A stretch of 64,000 nucleotides of DNA, from assembly GCA_024699855.1 (NCBI GenBank), contig JAMPIQ010000001.1:18077643-18141642 (forward strand), read 5' to 3'. Every line of letters begins with the position of its first letter. Positions within the stretch are counted from its first letter, which is position 1. Below, one piece after another: positions 34,828-52,200 of this stretch. Origin of the DNA: Aphelenchoides besseyi. Taxonomy: Eukaryota; Nematoda; Chromadorea; Rhabditida; Aphelenchoididae. A model generated the notes under the pieces. The model made no database searches, was not told the origin of the DNA, and saw only the letters and a program-made list of their open reading frames with translations. Both the position numbers and the translations under genes were made by a program.

Positions 34828-37686
34828 TATTATCACCTGCAAAAGCCGTGAAGTAAGGAAACTAATCGACGGAACTCGCTTCCATAACAACGAGTTCAAT
34901 TTTGCGGAAAACGTTAAAATCGAATACAAAACTTGAGACTACAATCAACAGTAAACAGGAGCTTAGAGAACGACTTTGACGTCAAACTCATGAACTTTCT
35001 TTACCGTTTGTTTCAAATGCGCCCAATGGAAACTGATGGGCAAAAGGCAAAACCGAATTCCTGGACCGTTGGCCGGCGCTCAGCAGTGTAAATTAATTCC
35101 ACCAATGCGGATTAGTTTTTTTGGTCCCGACCATAAGTCCTTGACAACAATCGTATTTACGTGAGTGGTTGCGGAAGAATGGACGACGCAAAAAAGTTTC
35201 TGATTTCGCATCGAAGGTTCTTTCAAACGAAAAGATTGCATCAACTCATTAACATAATTGAAAGACATTAGTGGATCGTCTTTGTGTGCTTGTAGAAGTG
35301 AATTAAATGACGAGAAGTTCACTGAGAACTTTCAGACTAAAAGTCTTCGGAGCACTGCAACGAAGTGGATTATTCCGTTTGGTTTGATTTGAATAACCAA
35401 AAAATGAGTAACGAAGTGCCGACCAGCCAACTTCTCTGTGTCGAATAAAACCAACCAAACGAACGGCGGATGTTTCCAGCGAGGTTGTAGGCGAAATAAA
35501 AGTTTTTATGTTTCTGTTAACTTTGTCTGATTCCCGTTACAAATTGTACCCATTGTATTTTGTTTATCATCAGTATCACAAACTCGTCATTTCTCTCTGC
35601 GATTCCAAAAACGCCAAAGACGAAAGAACACAACCTACAACTGATCTCTTTATTTCGTGGACCACTTTATTGAACAAAACTATTGCGTTCGGACATTAAA
35701 CCAATCGGAATGAGGACACGCGTTTTAATCGACGAAAGTCGAGGAGCCATAGCGTGTTTGTGATCAATGCTGTACTGCAAGTGAACTCTTTGTTTTGGTC
35801 CTCGAGTGTCTCTACGGTTTGTCGTGCGCAATATCGCTGATCGGACGTCGCCTATGATTTGCAGCAGAGGTTGTGCAACGCCGTTGATATAAGGTCAACA
35901 AGATAAGACGACGCAAAAACAAACTGTCGAGGACCCAACAACTCTCCAAGTGGACTTTGATCCGAACGGCGGTGGGGTTGCCTTCGAACTCTCGAATCGC
36001 ATTAAAATGTGTTTGTGAACAATTTCACGTGATTCGAACGAACACAAATGCAAAATCAAAGCAACGAAACCAATGACATTTCGCACAAAAGAATGTTGCT
36101 ATTATAGTAAGTAAAGAAAAGAGGAATTTCGATTGATTATTTAAATCGTACGCATAGAATTACGCTATAAAAGTTTTATCAGTTTGTTTGCTGCGAGCTT
36201 ACTATCTTGACATTATCAAAAGTCTGCTAACCGCAATATCGTTTTCATCAGAACTCGTCGAAGCGTTTGACCTTGGTAACAAACGGGACGTTTCGATGCG
36301 ACAGTCAAAGCGTGTTGTGTCGATAATCAGGATGTGAGGGCTTTTTTCTGATTCGCTCTCTTGCAATAGCTACTCGGTGACATTTGGCAGTTCAATCCCG
36401 ACTATCGACGTCAAACACACGTGTTCTGCGCGAACTCAAGAGACATCGTTTTCGCGTGTGATTGTCGTGATTTTTGTGTCTTTTGAACGAAAAACCGGCG
36501 ATTGCCGCCCCCCAAATGGTCGGACATTTTTCATTGCAAGTCGATGGGCGTTGGAGAGGGGGTCGACGAGAAGAAGCAAAAGAGACCCCCGAACTTAATG
36601 GTAATCGTTGCTCATGATACGTGATTGAGAAGCGTATGATTGAATTCCGCAAAGGCGACAAGTGGGAAAACGTGACTTTTTCGAATATTCAACTTTTTTA
36701 GCCACAAACTTTCTTCTCAAAAGTTCAATTTACTTTTCCTTAATCCTCCTATTTGCTTTCCGTCTTCTCGATTCCGATCAAAGTACTTGCACGGATCGGT
36801 AGCGTGTCGATTGAACGTTTGTTTTGCGCTCCAGGCAAACTTTCCATTTTCATGCACGAACTTGCAGATATTCCAACGCCAAGACCTGGCTTCAGTTCAT
36901 CTCCTTGAGGCAACAACTGCCTCTTCGGGCATAGATTACAAGAAGAAAGGGACCACGAATTGAGATCTCTTTCAGCTTCGAGGAACGTAAAATCGCGCCG
37001 TCACTCCGAACGTTCCAAACGAGTGTTCGCCACTTGACGCGTGTTGTCGAATCGAAAAGTTAGGGTTTGATTTCCGCATTGACCCACGATAATAATAATC
37101 ACTTTGCAGTCGTCATCATCAAATGCATGCTCTTTGCTCATCGTTCAATTAACCTCTGAACGCAAACGGTACGCTTTTTTTTTGTTGATTAAACAAATGA
37201 TTTCTTTCGTAAACGAAAATCTTTTGCAGAGTTTTTGATTGACCTGTTCAACGGGCCATCAAGCTCATTTTCGATTCCCATCGAAAATGGCGATTCAATA
37301 GTCACAACAACAGTCAATCGAATCTGCACGTAGTCGAGAATCCGGTAAGTGACATTAAAGAGATCGTGGAAAAGTCCGATCATACGACAGTGACTCACGT
37401 TATTCTTTCTCTTTGTGTTTCACCGCAACACTGCGGGTAAAGTTTTTCGTTGGCATGTGCCGAGGGAACAAGCGATTACAATCATTTCTTCTCGGGCCTT
37501 TTGCCGCCAAATATTGCGTACGAGAGAATGGAGACATTTAGTGAAGAGTGACAATTGCGTCGTTTCATTCGTTCGTTTTCTTTATCGACTACGCGTCTCA
37601 TTTCCCAACACCTGTGTGAGATGATACTGGCGATTTAGGACAATTTTACGCGCACGAATACCAATCACTTAGTTCAGTCGGACATC
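34828..37686. other. Intergenic, no gene recognised
   Basis: About 2.9 kb between the divergent GPCR and STAT genes. There is a TATAAAAG near 36167 and a purine-rich patch near 36540-36590 (GGAGAGGGGGTCGACGAGAAG). The open frames are short and have no matching splice sites or domains. It probably contains the STAT promoter and 5' leader. Confidence 0.4.
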
Positions 37687-41504
<3,818 letters not shown>

Positions 41505-41681
41505 CAAAAATTACTTTGAGATTTATTGTTCTTGTTAGCATTCTTTGTTCAAATTCTAATCAAATTTCTTCGTAACTATTACAACCACATTGTTGATCCA
41601 AATATAATCAACACTTTCTTGTTCTTTTTCGGGTTAATATCTTAAGAGTTTTGTGCGATGTTCGTCAGATTTTATCATAAG

Positions 41682-41687
41682 AATAAA
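41682..41687 (+). terminator. Polyadenylation signal of the STAT gene
   Basis: AATAAA about 180 bases after the STAT stop codon, in an AT-rich stretch, with no competing signal closer to the stop. Confidence 0.55.
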
Positions 41688-41788
41688 ACAACTTGCGCTA
41701 TTAGTTCATCTGTTATTGGTTTTAAGCAATTGAAATGTAAACTCACTTGATTTTTCAGTCACAGAGCGAGTTCTCCAATTCGAAATTC

Positions 41789-41964
41789 ACATCTTTGGCC
41801 TAAGATAAGAAAAGTGGAAACTACGTTTCCAAGTAATAACTTGTTTCTTATTCGTCATCCAATGATTATTTTGTAGTTGTTGAGCTTTCATTAAGTTGCT
41901 AAAGAAGTTTGAGACCAAAACCACAGATCGACAAGCAGCATCGAAAGCGTGCACTTCCATGGTA
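41789..41964 (+). repeat. 176-bp repeat, copy a
   Basis: This segment matches 48518-48693 almost base for base, from ACATCTTTGGC through AAAGAAGTTTGAGACCAAAA to GTGCACTTCCATGGTA, at equal length. No coding frame is shared. It lies in the 3' flank between STAT and the LRPPRC-like gene. Confidence 0.85.
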
Positions 41965-42181
41965 TTCACTCGAAGTTCCTGACCTCATTTTCTCTGCTTG
42001 TCTTTTAAACATTGTCGAGCACATCATACAAAACACTTGAACACCAAAGTAGCAACTACAAACATCTGTTATTCAGATTTGATTTCTTCATAAACGGTTC
42101 TCCACGATACTTTCACCTCCAGTCGCTACTTATAAATTTCTTTTATTAAACAAAAGCCTAATCGATCAAAAACGTATCAAA

Positions 42182-45100
42182 TTACTTGGAATTCTCTGTC
42201 GCATTCAACGGCGCTTCAATCGTGTGTGTGGCAGTCGACGGAGCAATTGAATCGTACTGCAAAAACAAAACATTCTTCTTCAAACATCCATCTCACCTTT
42301 TTGATTGCCGACTCGAATCTCACTTTCAACTTGGTTCCCAAGGGCAACGAAGAGCTGCGAACCTCGTCGTACAGTGTACGCAGTCCGTCCGCATTTGTCG
42401 ACAAGTCTAAAAAAGCCATTACACGCAGCATATGTTTTGTTCTAACCGTAAAGTCGAATCACTTCTTCCAGCAAATTTTCCAACTCGACTCCCGCTTTCT
42501 CGTTGTTCAGAACGTTGAAAAGTGTGTGAAGAACATTGACGCGTTTTGCTTGAACTTCACGTTCGATTAATGCTCTCAGATACTCGGATGGAATGTAGTC
42601 CACTTGCATCAACGTTTCTTTTCCGCGTTTGTCGTTCAACTCCAAAAACGCTATACCAATGTAGACAGCTGCAGTGTTCGGATCTCGTTTGCTGCGAATA
42701 AAACGTTTTGAGCTGTTAAAAATCTCGACGTTCTCGTTAACAACCGCTGCTTTCAGTAGATCAACCAAAACAAAAGAAGATTCAATGTCGAAAACAAGGG
42801 CCTAAACGATCTCTTATCATTGTATTCTTCCAATGACACATACATCATCGAGTCGTATAACCCATTTCATTGCTTCGTCCAGGTTATTTTCCGTAATCAA
42901 ACGGTGTAGATTTTGCGATTGAACCGCGGAAATCAGACGATGTCGAGATTCAGCACTTAAATGGAAATGACCGGCAAACTTCTTCAAAAACTCGTCGACC
43001 TCCTCTTCACTACTGGTTCGTAACAGTTCGGAGCGGGCGAACTGAAAGCAAAATGAGATGTAAAACGAAAGACAACTTACGGCCTCCAATGTAGTTTCAT
43101 CGACTGTTGCTGCAGATTCTTTTAATTTTGATAAGAGACTGTCAGTTCTTTTGTAGTCAGCACGTCGACACAAACTCAACGCGTAAGACAAAATCATCTC
43201 CGGATTTCGAATTGGTCGCAAGTTCCACAGCTCATCGGCCATTGTCCATTCGTTTGCTGCTAAGGCATGTACGAAAGCAGTTGATTGAGCGTTTGTGAAA
43301 GTTTTCAAAAAATTTCCGCTTCTCAACTCGTCTCCAGAAAGCTTGGATTTCTGAGCGTGAAAGTCGGGTAGAATCGCATGTAAAGCTCGCCAATCAACCG
43401 GTCGCTGTTGAATGGACTTTCGTACTATTACATCGAACAAGGCACAGAAAACTTGTGGTATCACGTTGGGTCTCGATCGTAAACTCTCTGCTTCTTTCAA
43501 CAAAGTCGAAATATCGGATTCCAGCCAACGAGAATAAGCGGTGTTCTTTCGTTTCAAACGTTGAACAAGTTCGGCACGAGCCGGCAGGTTGAGTTTGCGC
43601 AATTCCGAGTCGATTCTTCGAATCTGAAGACGTGTATGTGAATCGGAATGTTCGTTTACTTTCTACCTCGTCTTTAGAAACCACAACTTTCGGTTCGTCG
43701 ATCAACAACTCAATCAGACGTTGTAGGACCTCATCGTTGATGGCACTAACGGCCATAATCTTTCCAACCGCAAATCCACCGGTCGAATCGTTGCCGTTCG
43801 TGAATCCCGCAGCAATAACTTTGGCGATCGTTTGCAACTCTTCGTGTGAATTTGGACGCATGGCTTTGAGTTTTTGTATCAAGGGGGTGATAACGCGATG
43901 AATAAACACGCGAATTTCGCCATTTGTGTTGATCTTGCTGAAACAGTCGGTCGATTAGTTGTATAAGAACGAATCGAACCTGTTCATTAACTCGCCAAGT
44001 CGCTCCATTTTGTCCGTATTCAACGCTTGATAGACCACACAAGTGAATAGATCCGCTGATCGTTCAACGTTTCGGAAGATATCGGTCACCACTTTTAGAT
44101 CTGAAACCAAAACATTGAGCAAAAGTTTGAAATTCAGTTTAGAAACAAGCGTGAACGATCTTCTGCTACATCAAGAATGCATAACTTTAACATAAGAACG
44201 CGCGTTAAATGAGCCGTAGAGATGTGCACCACGCAATTCTGTCGAGTGGTCAATAAAATTCAAACCCATGTTTGACATCACTAGGGACTCAGTTTCCACC
44301 GAAAATGTGACTTTGCGTTCTTCCGCATCTTCTCGATATCCGAAGTCAATTCTCAGTTCGAGAAATCAAACAAATTCAGTTGCTGTTTCGAATTTCATGA
44401 TTACTATACTACACTACTTTGGGACAACTGTATCATCTTATGTTGTTCGTTTTTGGTTAAACATCGCGTAAAACTCTCGGTCCCTGGGGACGGTTTCTGT
44501 TCGACGATTCAACCGTCGGCAATCTCCGCCTTCGAATGCTGATGGATGGGGTCCGGAAATTTGAATTTCGTATCACCATTCAACACACAATAAATCAAGA
44601 GAGTTTCAGAAGCGAGGTTAACCGTTATTTCCTTCGAAAACTAAACTCACTTGCTTCATCAAGCAAAAGCTGAATCGTCGGGGTCAATCGGTAGAGAATG
44701 TCGCTGATGCGCGGTAGCAGCTTCAAACAGTCGTTGAAGTGCTCAACAAGAATCTTCGACTGCTTATCGATGTTGTAGTTTGAACGCCGAATCTGAAACG
44801 ATAGCAAACGAATTTACTTCCTCTCGAACGATGTTCCCACAATCACGCGCCCAACTTGAAATGCCAAAAAACGACTACTTTCCCTTCGAACCTTTTGCCA
44901 TTGACGGAAATAAACTGCGGCAATAAACTCGAAATGCTTCCAATTCGTCGAAACAAGAGGGCAATTTGACTAAACGGTTTCCAATTGAATTTCGATACTA
45001 AAAAGCCCACGAGAAGTTCAATCTGCAACCCAAGGTTCCAGCCAAAAATTTCGACGTAAAAGTTCGACAAGAATGAAAATTAAACAGTCGACCCACAATC

Positions 45101-47008
45101 GTTGGTCTTTTTTGAATTCGATGCCAAAGCGGTAGTTCGTGAAATTGAAATTTTACGGCCCATTTCATTGGATTCTCTGATGAAAACATGCGGTAGCAAT
45201 TTCTGGTTTCCGCAAATTCAAAGCTTCTGGAAACTGATGTCCGATGCGGCGAAACATAAACATTTCTGGCAAATCAAATGTCCGAATCCAATTAAACTTA
45301 CATCGTGATGTACGGCCAGCGCGTATCCATAACATAATCCTTGTGCTCTTTCGGGATCATTCTTGGCGAAATCGATCAATTCCTTCGATTTAAAGTAAAA
45401 CGGTTGGAGTTTGTTCTTCAACTCGATAGTGTTTTCACCGCAATAGTGAAGAAGTTCTTTGAATGGAGCGCTTGCCTGCATCTCCGCGTACAGCAAATTA
45501 CACCATTGAACAACGTTTTGAAGCTTCGTATTGAACTAAAACGCTTTAATTAATGAATTCGACTATTCAATTACCAAGTTTGCATCACTTGTAATCGTGT
45601 ACATTTCTTTGATTGTCGAAACCATGACTTCTTCCCGAATGATTCGCTGTGCCGAAGTTTTCATGTATCTTGATGGAAACAGACGGTAGAACGTAAGAGC
45701 TCCGCTGAAATTATTAACACGAGCGCATTCAACGAAGAGACGAGTTAAAATCTGTTGGCAATCAAGTGGCACAAAGAACTCTCCTGTCTTGCTAGCAAAA
45801 TATGGTCGGACCTAAAACGCATTTTACAATGAAATCAAACCACGAGACTCACAAGTTCAAACGCATTCGGGCAGTTGTTTTGTACGAGCAAACCAATGAT
45901 TCGAATCAAATGGAATATCTTTTGATTCACTGGAACTTTTTCCCAAACAACTTTGGGAATTTCGGCCAAACAGTTCGCAACCTTATCAAATTGCTTTTTT
46001 TGAGCGTGAGCTCGAACAATGGATAAATGAAGTTCAAACTCATTCAAATTTCTATTCAGAGCATCGACAACGTTCCTGGCTTCTTGAGTCGCATCCGCAT
46101 AAGCCAACATGTAGACCCACGATTCGGCCAACCGTTGACTGATGGGCCAACCACGAGCATTGAATTCATCGACAACCATACTAAACGGACAATTGGACAC
46201 AAAAAAAGAAACTTACCAAACTGCTTTCTGATTCCCACTCTCTGCGTAGATACTCGAAAGAAGCTCGTACGTGGTCTCGTTTGGTTCGAGTTTGTTCTTC
46301 TCCAAACTTGACAGGAACTCTGATGGTTTTACTTCTTGTTTTGTCGACATTGAAGCTTCTAAATAAGCATTCCACGTGTGAATACCAACAGCCAAACCTA
46401 AACATCAAAAAATAAACGAGACACAACACTCAGAATTTACCGGGACTGTTCGTGTACAAATCCCAAAGAGTTTTCACGTAAATTCGACGGAAATTCAAAC
46501 TCGACGACCATTCCGACTTTTCACCAGCGGCCGAGAGCAAAGAACCCAATCGCTGATCCGTGAACGATTTCAACTGAGCGGACGAGTTTTTCAAACACTC
46601 CAAAACTTTTTTCAATAGCTCGTAGGAAGTAGTATCAGCGAAATCGATCCTGCAAATGACATCAAAACTAAAAGTTTTAAAGAGTAAAACCAACTTGTCG
46701 GCAAAATCGAAAAGATCCACACCGTTCACGTCGATTAGCACATCGCGATGTTTTTCGATGAGCAGCGAAGTTGGATCACGAACTGCGTGCGAGTTAGGTC
46801 GACGATTAAATCTGGAGGTTTGGCTATCACGGCGATTGAACGAAGCTCGTTGGTTTGTTCTCGGGGGTTGATTGAAATTCGGAGTGTCTTGACGAACAGT
46901 TGCAATCGCGGCATTTGACGAACATCGAGCACTAGAACTCGAAAGTAAGAACAAAACAGCAATGAACATGTACCTTGATTTCAACGAAAACAAACCTTTT
47001 CGTAACAT
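42182..47008 (-). CDS. LRPPRC: Mitochondrial LRPPRC-like PPR protein
   Basis: A long multi-exon gene. Exon 1 and exon 2 (MLRKGLFSLKS joined to SARCSSNAAIATVRQD) form a basic, Ser-rich mitochondrial targeting sequence. The segment AVGIHTWNAYLEASMSTKQE, followed by PSEFLSSLEKNKLEPNETTY, resembles the first PPR repeats of LRPPRC, in which YNALLKVY and LAKMEEANIQPNRVTY occupy the same places. Further helical repeats follow (VVDEFNARGWPISQRLAESW, ARNVVDALNRNLNEFELHLS, SGALTFYRLFPSRY and others) down to the C-terminus, which ends LNATENSK. LRPPRC binds mitochondrial mRNAs with SLIRP and supports their stability and polyadenylation. C. elegans has one such gene. A 0.54-kb intron near 44110-44650 and another near 44800-45300 are unusually long for this window. 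Confidence 0.82.
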
Positions 47009-47844
47009 TACAAATTGCTTACGAATTTAGATAGAAATCAACTACTAAAAAGTAACAATATTCATCTAACAAGCTCAACAATCTAATCTTAACAGAGTGT
47101 TGTAGCAATCCTCACTTTCAAATCGTTAAAACAGATGAGTTATCTGTTATTGTCAGCGGTCAACTGTTCCATTGTCAATTGTTCTTATGCAAATTAGAAG
47201 CGACCATCTAGATTGCAAGGTTGTTCATCGAAATCTTTTGTTCAACAGTAAATTTTCTGTTTAATCAAAATCCAATTCCCCAAAAAATTTACGGCAGAAC
47301 TTCCTAGTCAACGTACTGGTCAGCCTTAACTTTCTAGCTAAAATATACAACTGCCAAAATTGAAAGATTGCGATTGGTATCTTTGCACAGAAACAATAAC
47401 GAGAGGAATTACAGTAGTGACTGTTGAACTAACAAGTGGAAAGCAGTCAACCTATTACACAAGTTCCTAATGCGATTCAACTAGAATAGTCAATGCAAAT
47501 GGATTCTGTCGAGTATGAAAGCACAAAAGCACTAAAACGATTATTCAAGCAATTACAATCAAATATCGATGCACAAACACTTTTAACAATAAAATCAAAG
47601 TCAACGATTGATTGTTTTAGCTTACAAATGATTAAATAGGTGTGTAATTGTAATAATCAGTTGGTATGTTTATTAGCTTTTGTTTGTATAAGCTACAAAT
47701 CAGACGGAGATTTAAATGCCTTGAAATCATCTAAATGAAATCCTTGATTTTGTTTGAAAAATCGCTTGAAACTGATCTTCACAACTCTAAATTACATGGT
47801 ATCTTTATTCATTAGACAATTAGTAACAGCAGTTGACACAAGAA
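47009..47844. other. Intergenic, AT-rich, nothing recognised
   Basis: Upstream of the LRPPRC-like gene and presumably containing its promoter. Strongly AT-rich with no open frame of note and no repeat shared with the rest of the window. Confidence 0.4.
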
Positions 47845-48515
47845 AGTAGCAGAGAAGAATGGCAACTATCAGACATCGACCTCCGAGAAGTCAACTTCCA
47901 TTGACTACAACTCGATAAGCAGTGGCTGTAAACGCGTGTACTTAACAGAACAACAACTGACACTAATGAACTCCAAACCCTGTGAATATCAGCGGAATGC
48001 AACCAGCCAACGAGCTAAAATACACAACACCCCCCATTCCCTTGTATAGCACGTCCATCGCGTCGATCGACTTATCTCGGAGATTCTGGCAACAACTAGT
48101 GTCCATATTATATGGATGGATAACTGAATAAACTGGCTGTTCAATGCGCCCACACTTGTAGCCACCGAATGACTGAGAGAGAAATGAGAGCAATTCAAAG
48201 CCAAAGGATTTGTCGAAAATCGTCCAAAATTGCAAAAGTTTGTGCAGCACTTCCTGCTGATGCTGGTGAGCTGTAATTTGAGTCAAATAACGATGAGATC
48301 AGAAGATTATGACCCTGAAAGTTTGGATAGCAACGGTCGGTTGGGAGCTGAATTAAAGTCGAAAACATACTCAGAAATTGGCTTCTGTAAGTTGGCCACA
48401 ACAACAACAGTAGTTGGTCTTCGAGATTGTAGTTTACAAGAACAACCACACATTATTGGATTACTTGCTAGTGTTAACTGCTTGTTAACCTCTTCAATGG
48501 TTGCAGAACTGAACT
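47845..48515 (-). repeat. Dispersed 670-bp repeat, copy 3
   Basis: Third near-identical copy. Both the minus-strand frame (107 codons, ending IFTGFGVH) and the plus-strand frame (100 codons, MQKFVQHFLLMLVSC) are open. Its right end runs almost directly into the second copy of the 176-bp repeat, so the two elements are stacked. Confidence 0.75.
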
Positions 48516-48517
48516 TT

Positions 48518-48693
48518 ACATCTTTGGCTTAAGATAAGAAAAGTGGGAACTACGTTTTCAAGTAATGACTCGCTTCTTATTCGTTATCCAATGATTATTT
48601 TGTAGTTTTTGAGCTTTCATTAAGTTGCTAAAGAAGTTTGAGACCAAAACCACAGATCGACAAGCAGCATCGAAAGCGTGCACTTCCATGGTA
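48518..48693 (+). repeat. 176-bp repeat, copy b
   Basis: Equal in length and nearly identical to 41789-41964. It begins 3 bases after the apparent end of dispersed repeat copy 3, while copy a stands alone, so the two are separate elements that met here. Confidence 0.85.
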
Positions 48694-48944
48694 CTTGCTC
48701 GATGTTTGGATGTTAATTTTTTTGATCGAGAATTGTTATTTGAGCGATCGGCGGTTCAAAAAAACGAAATCCAACAATATTCAACGATTACAAAACGAGA
48801 AAATGATTCGAACTTACTGCTAAAACCACCAAAGATATAAATTTTGATTAGTCAGTTAGAACGTCCATTCGACATCAACGAACATCTCAGTATTCTGTTT
48901 ACATCAACTGCCAATCAAGACTTAATTGAATGTCAATTCAGTCG

Positions 48945-49213
48945 GACCACACGCAGCGTTTTCCGCTTACATTTTGGCCGCTCGCTGTGGGTGGTCGTTT
49001 GAATCGAGATTGGTTTTGGGCTCTAAAATTCGAGTATCGATTGTCGATGGAAACTGATAATGTCTATCGACTACGGTGGCCGTAGAGCATCTGCCCAACA
49101 ACTCTCGGACCCTATCGATGAATCCTCAAATTTATCGATGATTCTCTCCGTCAATTTTTCGGACCACCCACAACAAACGGCCCAAATGGACGCAGAAAAC
49201 GCGGCGTGTGGTC
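48945..49213. repeat. Foldback structure with 52-bp inverted arms
   Basis: The arms 48945-48996 and 49162-49213 are each 52 bases and are inverted copies with about 8 mismatches. Each arm starts GACCAC and ends GTGGTC. Each is also roughly self-complementary at its own ends (GACCACACGCAGCG against CGCTGTGGGTGGTC). The 165-base spacer has no clear coding frame, although an ORF of 62 codons crosses it. The nested inverted repeats resemble termini of a small foldback or MITE-type element. TTCAG lies just outside both ends and could be a target duplication. It sits immediately left of the satellite arrays. Confidence 0.75.
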
Positions 49214-49259
49214 TTCAGAAAAGTGCATTCATTTTGTGGTTAAAATAAATCGACTTTAT

Positions 49260-52200
49260 TTCAGGATCGGCGATTATTGTTAACAAATTTGGATTTTCAA
49301 GATGACTGTGAGTTGAGTTTCACGAATTTGTACAAGTTTCTTGAGTTGAGTAATTCATTTATTATCGACAACTTATTTACGCAGTAGACAATTTTGTATG
49401 GGATCTAATACTTTTAATTATTATAGAGGCTCGAAATGAAGAATCAAGGTTCAAAGTTTTATGTTTGTTTCAGTCGACATGATTAATTAGAAGTCTCGAG
49501 ATTATTTGGATTAACATGTAATGTTTTGAGCATAATCGACTTTACTATCGCCAACTTTATTGTTGTTCTTCAGTATGTGGATTTTATGTTGTTATTTTGA
49601 TTATGTCGTATATTTCCGTGAGTATTGTCTTCGGCTCACTGTCAACCGATCTAATGGCACTTTATCACGAGTAGATATTGTTTTAGAATACAAGTTGTTA
49701 AGACGAGTGTGACTATGAGTGTTGAACTGTGCGCCGAACGTTCGAGTCTTTCAGTTTATTCAGTTCGGTAAATCTATCAAGTCGAATTCATTCAGTTGAC
49801 AACTCGCATTATTACCAAGTGATCCGACTGTTGCAAAGTGTTCAGATGAAGAATCGAGATTCGAGATTTGGATTCACTTTTGCAGTTGCCAGAGATAATC
49901 GTAAGCGCTTGTGATTATTTCAAATGACAGTATGTCTTTTGTGTTGTATTTAGTTTCAAGTACTACTAGCTGATTCTTATTAACGTATCATTCAGTTGCA
50001 AGTTTAGTAGTTTGTCATTTTAATTATGTATGATTTGTGTGTGAGTTGTGTTTGCTATTTCTGTCAATTGATTCAACGGTCTCTTCATTATCAGCACAAG
50101 GACTTGTTATCGCTTGCAGATTTTGCAATGTGTGTTGTGAGTGTCTCTGATGTGCGCAAAATTTGAGAGTTGATCCAATATTCCGGTTTAAACATCAATT
50201 CGGAATCGCTCAGCTGCTGATTTTCATGAATACTAAGTGATCCGACTGTTACAATTCCGGGATGAGGAAAAGAATTTGAGGTTTGATTCCCTTTGTATTT
50301 GACATGATCAGTTGGAAGTTTGGAGATTATTTCGATTAACGGATGATCGTGCGAGTTTAGTCGATGTTATTGACGCGAACAATATTGTCGTCATGCAGTT
50401 AAGGATTTCGTGCCGTTATTTCGATTGTGTAGTATTTGCTTAAGTTTTGCTTCCTATTTACTGTCAATTGGTTTAGTAAGTCGGGGTCAAGCTGATGGAC
50501 TCAAATTTATTCAGTGATCCGGGTTTATTCTTTCAGTCACCCGTTAGCATTCATGGGTATTATCTTGACTGTTCTAGAGTGTGTGGTTAAGCTGAAAAGA
50601 TTTGAGATTTGATTCTTTTTCAGTTAACAGGATAATTGAATGTCTCGAGATGATTTTGATTAACAGATGATCGTGTCAGTTTAGCGGATGTTACTCACGT
50701 GAACTCTATTGTCGTCATTCAGTTAAGCATTTCGTGAGTCTTTAATTTGATTGGTGCACGATGTGCTTGATTATAGATTCTGTGTGATGTCATTAATTTG
50801 GTGAGTTGGAGTTCAGTTGATGGACTAGAATCAGTACATTGATATGTTCCGTATTTGTTCATTTGGCAATTTATGATCATATTTGTTAGGCTGACCGTTA
50901 CTGAGCTGCGGGTGAGATGACGAGATTTAGGTTTGGATTCTTTTTAAGTTATCAGTAATAATTGAAGTATTTGTGTTCGTTTAGATTACGAAGGTGATTT
51001 CTTGAGTTCGGTGAATAGCATTGACGCGAAATCTATTGGCGTTTCGCTTGTAGATTTCGTGCCGTTAATTTTGTCGTGTTCGATACGAGTTTGCTTTTAG
51101 TTTCTATTTAACGTCATCAATTTGGTGAGTCAATGTAGTTAATGGCTATGGTTAGCGTACTGATATGTTCTTTGTTGTCAATTTGCAATTATTGATATTC
51201 TGATTGTTACTGAGGTGCAGTTAAAGGAGCGGAGTGCAGTTAGATTCCTTTTGCAGTTAGCCGGTATAATTGGAATTACTCGTGGTCATTAAGATTAAGG
51301 AGGTAATCGTTTGTGTGTCAGCTCATGTTACTGACGCTGATCCGATTTTGTTCACTGTGTAGATTCCGTGCGGTTATTTTGGTTTTGTTCGATAGGAATT
51401 GATTGCTGTTTGATGCAATTAGGTTGGTGAGTTGAATTTTCGTTAATAGACTCGAATTCGTGGGATGATAGGTTCTCTGTTGTCAATTTGTTATTATTGA
51501 TATCCTGACTTTTACAGAGTTGCAGTTAAAAGGAGAGGAGTGCAGTTAGATTCCTTTTGCAGTTAGCCGGTATAATTGGAATTACTCGTGGTCATTAAGA
51601 TTATGGAGGTGGTCTTTTGTGTGTCAGCCCATGTTACTGACGCTGATCCGATTTTGTTCACTGTTTAGATTCCGTGCGGTTATTTTGGGTTTGTTCGATA
51701 GGAATTGATTGCTGTTTGATGCAATTAGGTTGGTGAGTTGAATTTTCGTTAGTGGACTCAGATTATTATGTTGATAGGTTTTCCGTTCTTTCAGTCAGCA
51801 ACTTGAAATTGTATTGTTATGCTGACTGTTCAGTCCCAAATGCAATGACAATATATCAGGTTTAATTCTTTTTATGTTCGACATGTTCAATGAAAGTTCT
51901 TGTAATCAAGCAAATTAGGGAAATGATTTCTTCAGTTCGGTGAATGCCATTGACGTCAATTATATTTTGGTTGGAGTGTAGATTCCGTGTTGTGATTTTG
52001 GTTTTGCCCGAGGCGAGCTTCATTTTTGGTTTTATTTGATGCAGTCAGTTGGATGAGTTAGAGTTTAGTTGGTGGACTCGAGTTAGTGTGTTGGTAAGGT
52101 TCTATTCCTTCACTCGGGAATTTGGAATTATTGGGATCTTGATTGTTACTGAGGTGCGGGTGGATGAAAGAAGGTTGATTGCTTTTGCAATTAGCAGGAA

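Larger units (their letters stand above)
41505..42181. other. Convergent 3' flanks with an inserted repeat fragment
   Basis: The STAT and LRPPRC-like genes end tail to tail here. The interval contains the STAT AATAAA (41682) and one copy of a 176-bp repeat (41789-41964). No other feature recognised. Confidence 0.5.

Noticed and set aside
44268..44471. Plus-strand frame of 67 codons
   Set aside because: It lies in an intron of the LRPPRC-like gene, with no splice or motif support.
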